Source: Aristolochia californica (taxonomy: Eukaryota; Streptophyta; Magnoliopsida; Piperales; Aristolochiaceae). From it: 64,000 bases of DNA. The stretch is taken from the NCBI GenBank assembly GCA_029961685.1, contig JARWKL010000005.1, forward strand, positions 39,283,357 to 39,347,356, in the 5' to 3' direction. Both the position numbers and the translations under genes were made by a program. Shown piece by piece: positions 10,329-21,049 of the stretch. The notes beneath the pieces are model-generated. The model had not been told where the DNA came from, made no database searches, and saw only the letters and a program-made list of their open reading frames with translations. The stretch's first letter is position 1; every line of letters begins with the position of its first letter.

Positions 10329-11030
10329 CTAGCATTCCACATTCCTTTTGAATTTGGACTTGCTTCTTCCATTCCTTAACTTCTCTCTACTATTGCCCTT
10401 GTTGAAATTCATCTCAATGTTCCTGCCCCTAGTATCAACATTTAGGGAAAAATTAGATGTCAACGATTCTCTAGAGTCCTTTCTACAAACGTCCTCCTCG
10501 AGAATAGTATCCCAAACATCATGAAAGATTAACTTTTTGTTGCCTACAAAGTTGCTAACCATAGCCCTCATAGGTTCCCAACAAATTGGAAGAGACGCCA
10601 AAAGAATTAAAGCATGAACCTCATCATCAAATTTAATTTGAATGGATGTCAATTGATTGACAGTGTTGCCACTGATGTATTTTCTATCATCTTTAAATTG
10701 AAGATTTTTTTCATGAGATGTACCTTATTATTTGTGGAAGGATTCTCATACATGTCAGACAAAATCTTCATCATTCCCGTTGTAGTTTTCTCTGACGCCA
10801 CGTTGTAAGTGACGTTCTTCAACGGTGTTAACCGGATTACTCCCAACACCTGTCTATCAAGGAGATTTCATTCATCATCTTTCATACCTTCTGGTTTCAT
10901 ATCCAAAAGTGGTGAGCACAACTTTTTATTGTACAGATAATCTTCGATCTGCATTCTTCAGAATGCAAAATCAATAACATCAAACTTGTTGATTCCAAGT
11001 GCCGATCCTTCTCTGCCTACCATTGCTTTC
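10329..11030 (-). pseudogene. copia gag remnant (element B)
   Basis: Minus-strand gag of the Tnt1-like type in shifted frames: INKFDV, RMQIEDYLYNKKL, VLGVIRLTPLKNV (to 10649), then FDDEVHALILLASLP (10329-10652) and the start of the nucleocapsid. Stops and a frameshift near 10650 destroy it. Confidence 0.85.
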
Positions 11031-11058
11031 AATCACGAACCAAAGTTCTAATACCACT

Positions 11059-11672
11059 TGTGAGGAATTACATGCCCAAATTCCAAACTGAAGAGAGTAA
11101 TATTAATAATCATGGAAGAAGAAAAAGCAAGCAACGAAAATAATAACAAGATTTATACAGGTTCGCCTCAAGGTGAGACTATGTCCTGTTTTTGGTTTGT
11201 TTAGTTGTGGAGCCTAATCAACGCCTTACACTGAATCGGTACGCGGATTGACCTTTGTGGTATGGTTTCTATGGGGGTTGGAAGGGGGCAGGGAACCCTC
11301 CTTCCTGGGGTGTGGGAGCCCTGCCAGATCCACGACACATTGACTACTGTTTCATTAAGGGCAGTTTGAGAATTTCACTCTTGTAAAGCTTTCTCTTTAT
11401 AATTTGGTTGGGGGAGGGGGGTGGGTTGGCTATTAGGGTTTTATCTTTAATCATTCGAGAAAATCATCAGTTGTTGGCCAAGAGAGGATAGAGAAAAATA
11501 CTTAGAAGTGTATGCACTTTCTCTTATAAACTATTTCACCTTCATAGTGGATTACTGCAGGGGCGAAAGACAGGACGCAATCTCATCTTAATGCGAACCT
11601 GTATAAATCTTGTTGTTATTTTGTTACTTTTTTCTCTCATTGTTTTGAAATTAGGGCATCTAATTTCTAACA
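11059..11672. repeat. head-to-head junction of two same-family LTRs
   Basis: 11059-11197 is the truncated 5' LTR of element B, in minus orientation. At 11198 a complete LTR of the same family starts in plus orientation (TGTTTAGTTGTGG) and runs to 11672 (...TTCTAACA), 475 bp. No 5-bp duplication flanks it. It abuts a truncated LTR of another family at 11673. Confidence 0.82.
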
Positions 11673-12334
11673 TCTTGCCCCTTTTCCTCCCCTCTTAGGG
11701 TAAAAGGGTATTGATGTAATTTTTAAAATATACAATGCTATTAGTGCAAGTTGAGGGGGAGGATTAGGCCTCACTTAAACCTAATCCTCCTTCCCTTCTC
11801 TTACACTCTGTGTTGTTCCTCTTCTATTTTCTCTCTCCTTCTCCTTCGACTCGTGCACTTCTTCCGTTTCTTTCCCACTTGATACTCGCTTCTCTCTAAA
11901 TCTAGTTCATTTACTAAAAACTATTTGGGATCCTAAATCTAACATGGTATCAGAGCTTTAGGTTTGGGAGCCCGAAATTATGTTGTTGGTTCATCTAGGT
12001 TTTATCAATTCTCTGAGTGGAGTTGAGGTATTGAACCTTTTTTTTTGCCTCACAAGGATAAATTTTTCCTTCTCTTTTTTTCCTAGAGAGGAATGCTACT
12101 GTATATCTTGGAAAGTTGAAAGTTTATGAAGCATGTTTTGATAAGAAAATATAGATCTATTGCATCGTATATATTAGCTTCAGCCTAGTTGATATTGATG
12201 TGTTTAACCCATGCCATCTTCTGTAAGAGAGATCAGTTTTTAGAGTGATACAACTAGTAAAATTCTGGTTCTTTATTTTTTGAATGAAGTCTTGCTATTC
12301 CATTAATGGTTCTATAGTGTTTTATGATTGAAAG
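11673..12334 (+). mobile_element. truncated copia 5' end (element D1): LTR, primer site and leader
   Basis: The LTR at 11673-11944 matches 32442-32735 but lacks the first 50 or so bases. It ends TCTAACA and is followed at once by TGGTATCAGAGC (11945-11956), the Met-tRNA primer site. About 380 bp of non-coding leader follow, up to a TRIM insertion. No gag is recognisable. Confidence 0.8.
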
Positions 12335-12662
12335 TGTTGGAATATTTGTTTGTATCAACCAAGCCAGTCCTTGTATAAGATCCATGCGGTTGCTTTCCTA
12401 ATAGGTTCGAGCCTTTTAGCGCACTGGTTTCAACATGGTATCAGAACAGGTTGGTCCCGAGTTCGAATCCCGCTCCCATATAATTTGGCCCGGGTTTTTC
12501 CAGGAATTTGTCCTAGATTTTTTTGGTGAATTTGTCCACGGGTTTTCCCTATGCGAGGGAGTGTTGGAATATTTGTTTGTATCGACCGGGCCAGTCCTTG
12601 TATAAGATCTGTGCGGTTGCTTTCCTAATAGGTTCGAGCCTTTTAGCGCACTAGTTTCAACA
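12335..12662 (+). mobile_element. TRIM retrotransposon (328 bp, complete)
   Basis: Two 101-bp LTRs (12335-12435 and 12562-12662), both TGTTGG...CAACA, flank a 126-bp inside with no coding capacity. TGGTATCAGAAC at 12436-12447 is the Met-tRNA primer site; a purine tract (GCGAGGGAG) abuts the 3' LTR. GAAAG is duplicated at 12330-12334 and 12663-12667. These are the defining features of a terminal-repeat retrotransposon in miniature. The two LTRs are nearly identical, so the insertion looks fairly young. Confidence 0.93.
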
Positions 12663-13020
12663 GAAAGGTTATATTTACATGTGTTGAAGGTTGATATAAT
12701 AGTTGAAGTTTTTTTTGAACTCATGAAGGTGCTTGCATTGGCGCAAGAGTTTTTTTATTTTTTTAGAAAGATACCTATTGTTTCTTTCACATTGGAAGTT
12801 CGTCTATCATTAAGATCAGTTCTGGATTTTCTTTCCTAAAAGTTTAAGAGGAAAAACAAAAGAAAAGGCTGGAGTTGCATCATTAGTTGGCGCATGACTT
12901 ATAAAACGAAAGTTTCTTCTTTAGAAGATCCTCAAATTTGATTGAGATCTTTTGAATTTGGTATAATTTCACATACCTTGCCTTCATTCTTCCTTGCCTA
13001 AAATAAATAAGTGAAGAGAA
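12663..13020. other. non-coding remainder of element D1 leader
   Basis: AT-rich DNA continuing after the TRIM target duplication. No gag or other domain could be recognised. Confidence 0.4.
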
Positions 13021-13960
13021 TGCATAATGTCATATTTTTCTCCCTTAATGTTTAGGCATTTATAATTATTTGGTGCCTAAATATACTCATTATTCTTATA
13101 TTTTGATTTAGGATGGAAATGGAGTTAAGTGCAAAGCGAAATTAATTGGAGAATTCTGGAAAGTTTTAATATTACTTCGTAATCTGAGCATAACTCTCTC
13201 ATCCGAGCGCTGATTGAGATGATTCAAGATGATATCAAACGCCAAGAAATATTTCTACAACATTTATGTTTTGAATTTTGAGAGATACTACCTCTTTTTC
13301 CCTTCTCCATCTTTTCCTCCTCTTTTCTTTAGTTTTTCCTTCAATTTTCTTCAAGGCCTTGTGTGGCTAAATTTTCAGACTTGGTCAAAGGACACTAAAA
13401 CCATTAAAATCAATAAAACTGTGAGATATAATTTGTTTTCATCGTTCAATTTATGCTTTGAGTATCAAATGTTCTTCTATAATTTTTTTCATGATTGTCT
13501 TGTTTAATCACTAAGAGGCCTACTAGTTTATTACTCGTTGCAATCTACTGCTGGGTTAGATGTCAAATTCGTAATTGTTTGATCCCTCTAAGTTGTGAAG
13601 CAATTGAGATTTGATGATTTGTAGCGTAAGAAATTATTAGATCTTAAGAAGAACGCTGGACTAAATTAAATGCAGCTGCTTGTGCTTGTGTTGTTTAGTT
13701 TCATCGTTCTCTCTAATTCCTAAGGCTGCTGCTAAATTAAACCTTTAGTGCTTGTCTTGGGTTGTTTAGTAGTTAGGGTTAATTAAATCGCTTGTTTTCT
13801 AATTAACTATGACTAAGGAGAGATAGGAAGATGGTTCCAATGGTGAATACTCAAGTGCAAATTGATATATGCTTGCATCAATGATCAGTTGTGAAAATTC
13901 CTATGGTGGACGTTGACTTAGACCAAGGTTTGTTCTTTTGATTGATTTCGATCCTTTAAC

Positions 13961-13992
<32 letters not shown>

Positions 13993-14120
13993 ACAAATCC
14001 TTATTCATGGAACATAAAATTAGACTAATCGCTCTTCATGGGAACGATCCTTACTCGCACTGTTACATATATTTTTAGGAGTATAGGTTGTATTTTTGGT
14101 TGCCTGCGACAACACACCAA
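13020..14120 (+). repeat. Athila-like Ty3/gypsy 5' LTR
   Basis: Contains CTCTCATCCGAGCGCTGATTG-type sequence typical of plant gypsy LTRs. It ends just before a gypsy primer site and is followed by gag. A 31-base C run lies at 13962-13992. The left edge is approximate. Confidence 0.65.
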
Positions 14121-14124
14121 ATTT

Positions 14125-14142
14125 TGGCGCTGTTGTCGGGGA
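14125..14142 (+). promoter_or_regulatory. primer-binding site, tRNA-Asp type
   Basis: TGGCGCTGTTGTCGGGGA, a near match to the tRNA-Asp primer site used by Athila and Tat gypsy elements. It lies about 280 bp upstream of the gag homology. Confidence 0.8.
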
Positions 14143-14281
14143 GTGATTCTAGTTGATTTTTGTGCTTCTTGTGATCCTTATTTCATTCATGAAATTTTTG
14201 AGAAAAAAAATTCCCGATTTTTTTTTAGAGCTCCCTTGATTGTTTATGACTATATCTCGATCTTCTAATTAAGGTGATTTG

Positions 14282-15241
14282 CAATGTGATCCAGAAATAG
14301 AGCGTAGGGTAAGGAGAGAAACTCAAAGGAATTCTGAAGAGAACGATCTTGTTCTTGATTCCCCATTTAATAGCGAATCTGGTTTAGAGGAGGTGGAAGT
14401 TATGGTTGAAAATTGAACTTTGAAAGCATCCCCTGATTTGAATCAACAACCCTTATGCATAACGTTATCTACTTTAGATGTTACGACTACATTTGAATTA
14501 GAATCTGGACTAATACATCTCTTGCCCACTTTTCATGGTCTTTCAGGTGAAGATCCTCACAAGCATCTAAAGGAGTTTCATGTGGTATACACGAGTATGA
14601 AACCCACGGGGGTGACTGAAGAGCAAATTAAATTATGAGCCTTTTCATTTTCTTTGAAGGATTCGACTAAGGATTGACTCCATTATCTACCCTCTGGGAC
14701 TATTACCACATGGGATGAGATGAAGAGATTGTTTTTGGAAAAATATTTTCCTGCTCCAAGGGCGGCCAATATTCGGAAAGAAATTTGTGGTGTAAGGCAG
14801 CATAATGGACAGTCCTTACAACAATACTGGGAGCATTTCAAGAAATTATGTGCAAGTTGCCCCCATCACCAGATTAGTGAGCAACTTCTTATCCAGTATT
14901 TCTATGAGGACCTTCTACCCACTGATAGGAGCATGATTGATGTTGCTAGGGGAGGAGCTTTAGTGGATACAACTCCCGAGGCCGCGAGAAACTTGATTGC
15001 AAATATGGCAGCCAAGTCTCAACAATTTGGCAATAGGCTTGACCTTCCATCTAAGAATGTTAATGAGGTAAATATTTCCTCCCTTGAACAACAAATTGCG
15101 AGTCTTACTTCTCTTGTTCGTCAAATGGTTGTAGGTAGTACGCAAACGACGAAGGCTTGTGGGATTTGCTCAGTAGTAGGGCATCCAACCAATATGTGCC
15201 CAACTCTTCGGACAAATTTGAGCCAAGAGGAAGAGGCTTGA
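14282..15241 (+). pseudogene. Athila/Tat-type gypsy gag fragment
   Basis: The plus-strand translation matches plant Ty3/gypsy gag: LIHLLPTFHGLSGEDPHKHL, then MKRLFLEKYFPA and ISEQLLIQYFYEDLLPTDRS, and a zinc knuckle CGICSVVGHPTNMCP at the C-terminal end. Two in-frame stops (at about 14636 and just after) split it. The larger open part is 14720-15241. Protease, RT and integrase are absent: the sequence changes abruptly after the knuckle. Confidence 0.9.
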
Positions 15242-15243
15242 AC

Positions 15244-16080
15244 GTTGTACCCTTGCATTGGTGTTGTATTTATAGTTATGGCAAGGTATTTACAATGTTT
15301 ACAATGCCCTTAGGGTTACTTGCTTCAAAATAAAAAGTCATAAGGGGACATACACCAAGTTGCATAATTACAATTCTTTGTCATCTCTATAAAAGTTCTC
15401 CTTATTTACTAACCACGCCACCCCTACACACATGGGTGTCTTTTAACAAAATCTTTAAATGGTTCGAAGTAGTCACCAAAAGCTTGATTTGACAAGTTCA
15501 ACCGAGGCATGCTCCAAATTGGGTTTTCAAGATGTTTGGTAGATCACTTGGTTTTTGTCAAACATATTAACTAGGAAGTTGTTCTCCTATGTCAATGATA
15601 TTGTCATTACAGGAAGTGATATAGACAATATCAAATTTTCAAATAAGTTCCAAATTTTTTCTTCAGACTATGTGTGATGTTTCTTTCTATTTAGACTTTT
15701 ATTTGAAATTAACTTTTAAACTGAGCTTAATGGAAATAAATAATAACACAAGTGATACCAAAATATTTATAATGGTTTATAACCCAAACTTAGGTTGTTA
15801 TGATCACTTCCAAAGTGTTTGTGCATTTGAGTTAAATCCACTAGATTATAAGCTAGATGACATCTACATGATGAAGCCAAATGGACCAAACTACATTACT
15901 ACCCACCTTGATAGTTTAACCACACCAATCAATTTACAAGGTTTGCCTACACAAAGACTTAGACATACTTGGATTTTAAGCAGCCAACTAAACTCAAAAA
16001 CATACACCCACACTAGAACTTTTTGCCACCCAACTTTATTCTCTAACCTAAACCAACACTTTCGATTTTAAGGCCTACAG
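15244..16080. other. copia fragments and LTR-like DNA
   Basis: Near 15570-15630 the plus strand encodes YVNDIVITGSDIDNIK, a short piece of copia reverse transcriptase with YVDD changed to YVND. A 133-codon frame at 15670-16071 has no recognisable domain and reads like LTR-leader sequence, so it is not called a gene. Confidence 0.55.
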
Positions 16081-16124
16081 TCACCGACGAATTTCACGAA
16101 GAAAATCATGTAGAGCAAGGCCAA

Positions 16125-16375
16125 GGCCTACAGACAAATGTGAAAGTAGGGCTGGTGTCGTCGCAAGAGGGCCAAGGCCCAGACATTTGTGAAAGTAGGT
16201 TGAGAGGTTTGGTCTATGTGGGCCCCTGATAACATACTTCCTCGAGAGAGTTTTATGGGCCCAGATAACATACTTCCTCCCTCGACAAAGCTTGATGGGC
16301 CCAGACAAATCAAAAGCGGTAAAGTGTTTTGTAGCAGATGGGCAAATGCCCCAGACAAATGTGAAAGTAAGGTTG
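16125..16375. repeat. degenerate repeats upstream of sHSP gene 2
   Basis: CAGACAAATGTGAAAGTAGG and close variants occur at 16131, 16180 and 16352. GGGCCC-n-GATAACATACTTCC occurs at 16220 and 16257. The sHSP gene 1 promoter has only one related copy (about 1475-1501). Confidence 0.7.
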
Positions 16376-16410
16376 AACCTGGAAGCTCGTAGAACCGGTG
16401 AGACCTGAGA

Positions 16411-16423
16411 TTCTCGAACCGTC
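16411..16423 (+). promoter_or_regulatory. distal heat-shock element of sHSP gene 2
   Basis: TTC-TC-GAA-CC-GTC, two perfect units plus one with a mismatch. The matching site is present in copy 1. Confidence 0.7.
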
Positions 16424-16474
16424 TGAGCGTTATTAGCAGTAACACATTTAAGAAAACAAAAAAGAGAACGACAG

Positions 16475-16487
16475 GAAACATCTCGAA
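16475..16487 (+). promoter_or_regulatory. proximal heat-shock element of sHSP gene 2
   Basis: GAA-AC-ATC-TC-GAA, 33 bp upstream of the TATA box and conserved in copy 1. Confidence 0.75.
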
Positions 16488-16520
16488 AATCGGCGAACTC
16501 TCCCCAGAATCTCCACTCCT

Positions 16521-16527
16521 TATAAAT
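16521..16527 (+). promoter_or_regulatory. TATA box of sHSP gene 2
   Basis: TATAAAT, 122 bp upstream of the ATG. This fits a 5' UTR of about 95 to 100 bases. Confidence 0.82.
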
Positions 16528-16648
16528 TCTTGTCCCCACCTCTCGTTGATCAAGTCTCGAATTAAACAAACGATCGAGCTATCTGCAAATATTCGCCAGC
16601 TCTTTGTTTCGATCCCTTCCCTCTAGTTTCCTGAAAACAGTTCTCAAA

Positions 16649-17125
16649 ATGTCGCTCATTCCAAGCATCTTCGGTCAAAGGACCAACGTGTTTGATCCCT
16701 CCTCTCTCGACGTATGGGATCCATTCCAGGGCTTCCCTTTCAAAACGATAGCCTCCTCCGGCTCTAGTCTCTCCGACGAGACTACTCAACTTGCTAACAC
16801 AAGAATCGACTGGAAGGAGACCCCGGAGGCTCACGTCTTCAAAGCCGATCTGCCGGGGCTTAAGAAGGAAGAAGTGAAAGTGGAGGTGGAGGAAGGGCGA
16901 GTCCTCCAAATCTCGGGAGAGAGGAGCAAAGAGACGGAAGAGAAGAACGACAAGTGGCACCGCGTGGAGAGGAGCAGCGGCAAGTTTCTGAGGCGATTCC
17001 GACTGCCGGAAAATGCGAAGATAGACGAAGTGAAGGCGGCAATGGAGAACGGTGTGCTGACGGTTACCATCCCCAAAGAGGTAGTTAAGAAGCCTGAAGT
17101 GAAAGCCATTCAAATCTCCGGTTAA
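16649..17125 (+). CDS. class I small heat-shock protein, copy 2
   Basis: Intronless 158-residue class I sHSP, a cytosolic holdase chaperone. The ATG giving MSLIPS is chosen because the upstream in-frame extension opens only at TTG. Residues 50-120, covering most of the alpha-crystallin domain, are identical to copy 1; by my count only 3 of about 213 bases differ there. The first 150 bases differ at about 11 positions and the last 117 at about 14. The protein keeps [16 protein letters not shown] and a C-terminal I-Q-I motif. Valine replaces Glu in KEEVKK (KEVVKK). Promoter signals match copy 1. Both copies have complete frames and probably work. Confidence 0.97.
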   Translation: MSLIPSIFGQRTNVFDPSSLDVWDPFQGFPFKTIASSGSSLSDETTQLANTRIDWKETPEAHVFKADLPGLKKEEVKVEVEEGRVLQISGERSKETEEKNDKWHRVERSSGKFLRRFRLPENAKIDEVKAAMENGVLTVTIPKEVVKKPEVKAIQISG

Positions 17126-17325
17126 AAGGAGGAGTCCTTCCTCTTCAGAACCTTCCCGCTGGCGTTTGAGTGTCTTCTCTTTTCGGAGTGTGTTCACCGT
17201 GGATCCTTGATGGATTGACGGCGGCTTCGGTCTTACCATGTAAGATTGTAATAAGTCTAGTCTTCTTTTTGTTAACAGATCGTCCAGTGTCAGTGTCGGC
17301 CGGAATGTTTGTGAAATAATCTACT
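17126..17325 (+). other. 3' flank of sHSP gene 2
   Basis: Homologous to the 3' flank of copy 1, with one copy of the 38-bp unit. Similarity ends near 17324, where a GATC-rich LTR relic begins. Confidence 0.7.
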
Positions 17326-17326
17326 G

Positions 17327-17900
17327 GTTGATTGATCATACATTATAAACTTATTTTGCAGCATCTAAATAGTTGATTAATCTTGATATACTTGTAACAT
17401 TATGGATGATTGATCAATAGTTTAAAATACTAATTGATCATTCTATATTCATAAATCATACTTAAAAAACATTAATTTATTATTTTTGTCATATTTTTAA
17501 AATAGAAAAAATTTGTGAGAAAACACTTAAAAGTGATAACATGATTTTTCTAAACAAACTTGTGTAATAATCTAAATCAAGGTTTTAGAAAGGATTTAAT
17601 ACCTTAATATTCTAATTCATACTTTACTCAAGTTTTGGAAGTTGGATCTTTATCCTCTTAAATGGCTAAATTTCTTAAAATTTTCAATGACATGTAGCCT
17701 CTAGGTCTTCAAATCTCCATGCTCCAAATCTTTAAAGTTCTTCTCCAAAATGACTTGATCTTTTTTTTTTTTATTATTTTGATGTCTTTGGTGTTGCTTG
17801 TGTTACTCTAATGGGAAAATCATGTTGGTCTTCATTATTTTTATGATAACAAAATGGGTGGTTTAATAGTGTGTTACTAATGGTGTTTCAGTGTATTTTA
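17327..17900 (-). repeat. relic of the GATCGATC-rich LTR family
   Basis: Shares GATTGATCAAT motifs and TTCTTCTCCAAAATGACTT-type sequence with the 5' part of the LTR at 34172-37411. Edges are eroded. Confidence 0.5.
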
Positions 17901-18288
17901 GACAAGTGTATTTTAGACAGATGCCTTCCAAGAGAAAAAAAAGATGGATTAAGTTGCCAACTCAAAACCCGAAACAAAAATTCATTGAAGATTGATGTGG
18001 TGAAAAAGAACTATACAAAGAATATACAAAGAAGAAGATTAAATATTTGAAAATTAGAATCCAAGCATCATTAGAAAAACCTCATAAACTCTAGCTATGT
18101 TAGTAGATAGCCAATCAAATTTCAATTCTTAAGCACATGTATGTTATGGAGTATTATGATATTTATATTCTCAAAACCATACTCAAAATTTGGAATTATA
18201 GTAGAAGTTTTCATCTGGCATACGAGTACGACTTCCCTTTTTTTAATTTTTTTTCTTCTCCTTTTAGAGTTTAGACCAAACATCTAAT
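17901..18288. other. intergenic DNA
   Basis: AT-rich, with no feature recognised apart from sequence that may be decayed retrotransposon leader. Confidence 0.4.
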
Positions 18289-19901
18289 TTTTTGGCCCAA
18301 GTGGTTTCTTCAAGAGGTGGGTGAATTGAGATTTTCAATTTTAAAACAAGTCACACATGTAGCTAAACAATTATGCATAAAGCAATTCAAGATAAAATGA
18401 AACATGCACTCACAATAAGGATAAAGATATTTTTTTTATCGATGTTCCGGTAGTCACGGCCCAAGAACCAAGCTTGGGAAATTTTTACTATTTTTAAAAG
18501 CTCTAATAGTTGGAATTACAAAAGAGATTTCGGGTCTCTTTTGCCTTGTGTAGCTCAATACACGATTTTTAGAACGCCAAACTTCTCACAAGATTGTTAT
18601 TAGATTCTAGCTCTAGTTAGGCCTTTCTATCTAGATTATATAGGTTCTAAATGATCCTTTCACAAAATGAAATAAAAGAAAGGTAAAAATGTACCCTTAC
18701 TTGGAGATATGCTTCACCTTCATAGATTCAAGCTTCCTCTCATCCTTTATAATATGATGCGAAATGCTGGGGCTTTGACTATATGAATTTAAGGATTGAT
18801 GAAAGAGAAATGATATTTTCCAATATGTGAGGCTCTCTCTTTCACTCTAAAGCATTATCAAAAGAATTTTTCAAGATAGAGAATAATGGCTAGAGGACTT
18901 ACCAATAAATGCTCATTAACTTCTCTATACATGATTTGTTGGGAGTATTTATTACTTTTCCAACGCAAACTAGTCATTATTTGCCCATTTTAAAAAAAAT
19001 CAGTACTTTGATTGATCGATCAATCGATCACAACGACTATTTTTCTATGATACAATGACTTTTTGATCGATGGATTGATCGATCAATAAGTTACTATTGG
19101 TCCAAAAAGGTTAAGTTGATTGATCATTGACAAGGAGATCATCGATCAAATAAGATTCCCTCTGTCTTTTGCATTACAAGTATAATTGATCAGTTCATTT
19201 CTGTAATCGATCATGCTTAATGTCCCTTACTGACAAGGTTCTATCTGATCGATCAATCAATTGGGATGATCAACCATTTCATGAGAAATTTGCTTGCCTG
19301 GGTAGAAATAATCAATCAATCTTTGTGTGATCAATCATGCTTTATAGCATGAAATGATCATGTTTTGGATGATTGATCAATCAATTATGGCTGATTGATC
19401 ATGCTTTATATTTCTGGCCTGCACAATTCTAGATGAGCAATCATTACTAGTGGTTGATCGATCATTCCAATGCCAAGTCAACAAAGTTGACTTTCAAAGC
19501 ATGAGAATATTTTTCACTAAGCTCTAGCACGTTTAGTGATGTTTATGGTGATCCTAAACCTATCTAAGTACAAATTATGACATAAAGCTCCAATTTCACA
19601 TATGTACTTAAAGAAGGGAGTTAGAATATTCTCTTACATAAGTGACTGATTTTGACATTTTGACTATTTCACTTTAACTTTAATCTTCTCGCCATCATCT
19701 TCCTTGTGGGTATTTATTCAAGAGACGTTCTAAAATGGTGCTTGAGTTTTTGAGTTTGGCTTTATCATTTTGAAGCTTTAGACCTTAAGATGTATTTACA
19801 CTTGCAGGTGAATTATCATAAATACTTAGATTTTCATGTTGTTAGATCAATTAAGTTTTGTTATCATCAAAAGCAACATAGGAGTCCACCTACAGTGAAC
19901 A
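18289..19901 (-). repeat. SIRE-like copia LTR relic, GATCGATC-rich
   Basis: About 1.6 kb, collinear with the LTR at 42522-44109 (opposite orientation) and with the single-unit version of 34172-37411. TTGATCGATCAA-type palindromes are dense at 18990-19480. The primer site expected on its left side has decayed. Confidence 0.7.
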
Positions 19902-20300
19902 AATTTTTTATGATGATGAAACCTAACTTGGAAAAAATAAAAATATATACTTTCCTAAGGTAGGATTTAAAGTAATTTATTGTAATTCAGCTTAAGCTCC
20001 CCCCTTAATCGTTGCATAGTGTGATTTGATCCTTTTAAGCATAAGATTTTTAAATATTGAGTGCCTAGGTCTTTCGATTCAAGTTCCCAATGTTTCTCCT
20101 CCTTTTTCGTCATACTCAAAAATATTATTACTTTAAACATGTAAGTTATAACAAAAAGTGGCTCAAAGGCCATATTATATATAGAATTTTCAATTCTTTA
20201 CAAAAAAAATGGTACACTACTTCAAAGGGAATAAATACAAGTATATCATAAAAAAATGTACACTGGGAGTCACAAAAAGATGGATGGGAGGATACTAAAA
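19902..20300. other. intergenic AT-rich DNA
   Basis: No gene or repeat could be identified. Confidence 0.4.
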
Positions 20301-20309
20301 ATGACTAAG

Positions 20310-21010
20310 TTGGAGGCAAGAGACAGTTGTTGAGGGTGGTTTCTAGGAGGTGATCAATCCTCTAATGTTCAGCCTTCAACTAGTCTTGTGTGCCAAGGAT
20401 GGCTGATTGAGTTGCCACAACATCATCGATGACTACCTCTAGTGTTGTAAGATGATCAGTGGAGGCTGAGATTTCTTCCTCAATACAGTGCCTCTTCGTG
20501 AATTTGAATTGTTATGTGGGAGGCTCAGGGCTAAGCTCATCTCCTGAGGCAGTTGGTTGTGGGCCAGATTCCTTTGGCATTTTTTCCTTTTGATTCCATT
20601 GTCCTCTCCATTTGTAAAATCAAAATTTTCCCACTTTAGTTTCTCCTATGGACATCTTCTTTGTGATGCCCCACTAATACCTCATCTGAGAGGTCGACTC
20701 AACATCTTATCAAGATGGCAATGATCTCTTGAGGGAATGGCAATCCGTCTGCTGGTGTGCTCATCACAACACATCTGGCTCACCATAAAGTAGCCAAAGT
20801 TGATCTAAACTTTTTTGAAGATGGCCATCATGCAAAAGATATCGATCGTGGTCAAGTAGGAGTAGGTGCCCTTCCTCTAGTTTATGATCTAGGTCACAAT
20901 TTCCATGATCATTCGTTGTGCCATGGTGAGGTATTTAATTTTCACCTCATAAGAATTTTCGGCAGTTTGTCCAAAGATGAAAAGGATGGCATCTGGGTAT
21001 TTTGAGGTAG
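20310..21010 (-). pseudogene. plant-transposon protein-domain relic
   Basis: The minus-strand translation, in broken frames, resembles the protein domain found in plant retrotransposon ORFs and many annotated hypothetical proteins: KIKYLTMAQRMIMEIVT, KGTYSYLTTIDIFCMMA, NFGYFMVSQM. Several stops interrupt it. Its function is unknown even where intact. The match is from memory and moderate. Confidence 0.55.
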
Positions 21011-21049
21011 GTTTGAATGAAGGTTGGTAGGCTAACTCTCCTTTACATA

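Larger units (their letters stand above)
4377..11197 (-). mobile_element. Tnt1-like Ty1/copia element B, degenerate and interrupted
   Basis: On the minus strand the order is truncated 5' LTR (11059-11197), primer site complementary to Met tRNA (rc of about 11044-11056), gag, zinc knuckle/protease, gag-pre-integrase, integrase, reverse transcriptase, RNase H, polypurine tract and 3' LTR (4377-4764). Two later insertions split it: a solo LTR at 4816-5317 and a hAT-like segment at about 8238-10209. The relative C at 25.8-29.8 kb lacks both. Many stops and frameshifts make it non-functional. The 5' LTR is cut at about 11197 by an inverted LTR of the same family. Confidence 0.88.

Noticed and set aside
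12461..12470. tRNA gene suggested by GTTCGAATCC
   Set aside because: No acceptor stem, anticodon arm or D arm can be built around it; it lies inside the TRIM.
15670..16071. 133-codon plus-strand frame upstream of sHSP copy 2
   Set aside because: No domain, start codon is not convincing, and the DNA resembles LTR leader sequence.
16081..17239. Long minus-strand frames over sHSP copy 2
   Set aside because: Shadows of the sHSP coding region and promoter on the opposite strand, a codon-bias effect of the real gene.
18990..19480. CRISPR-like spaced repeats
   Set aside because: Short palindromes at irregular spacing in a plant LTR; no constant repeat or spacer length, and the host is eukaryotic.
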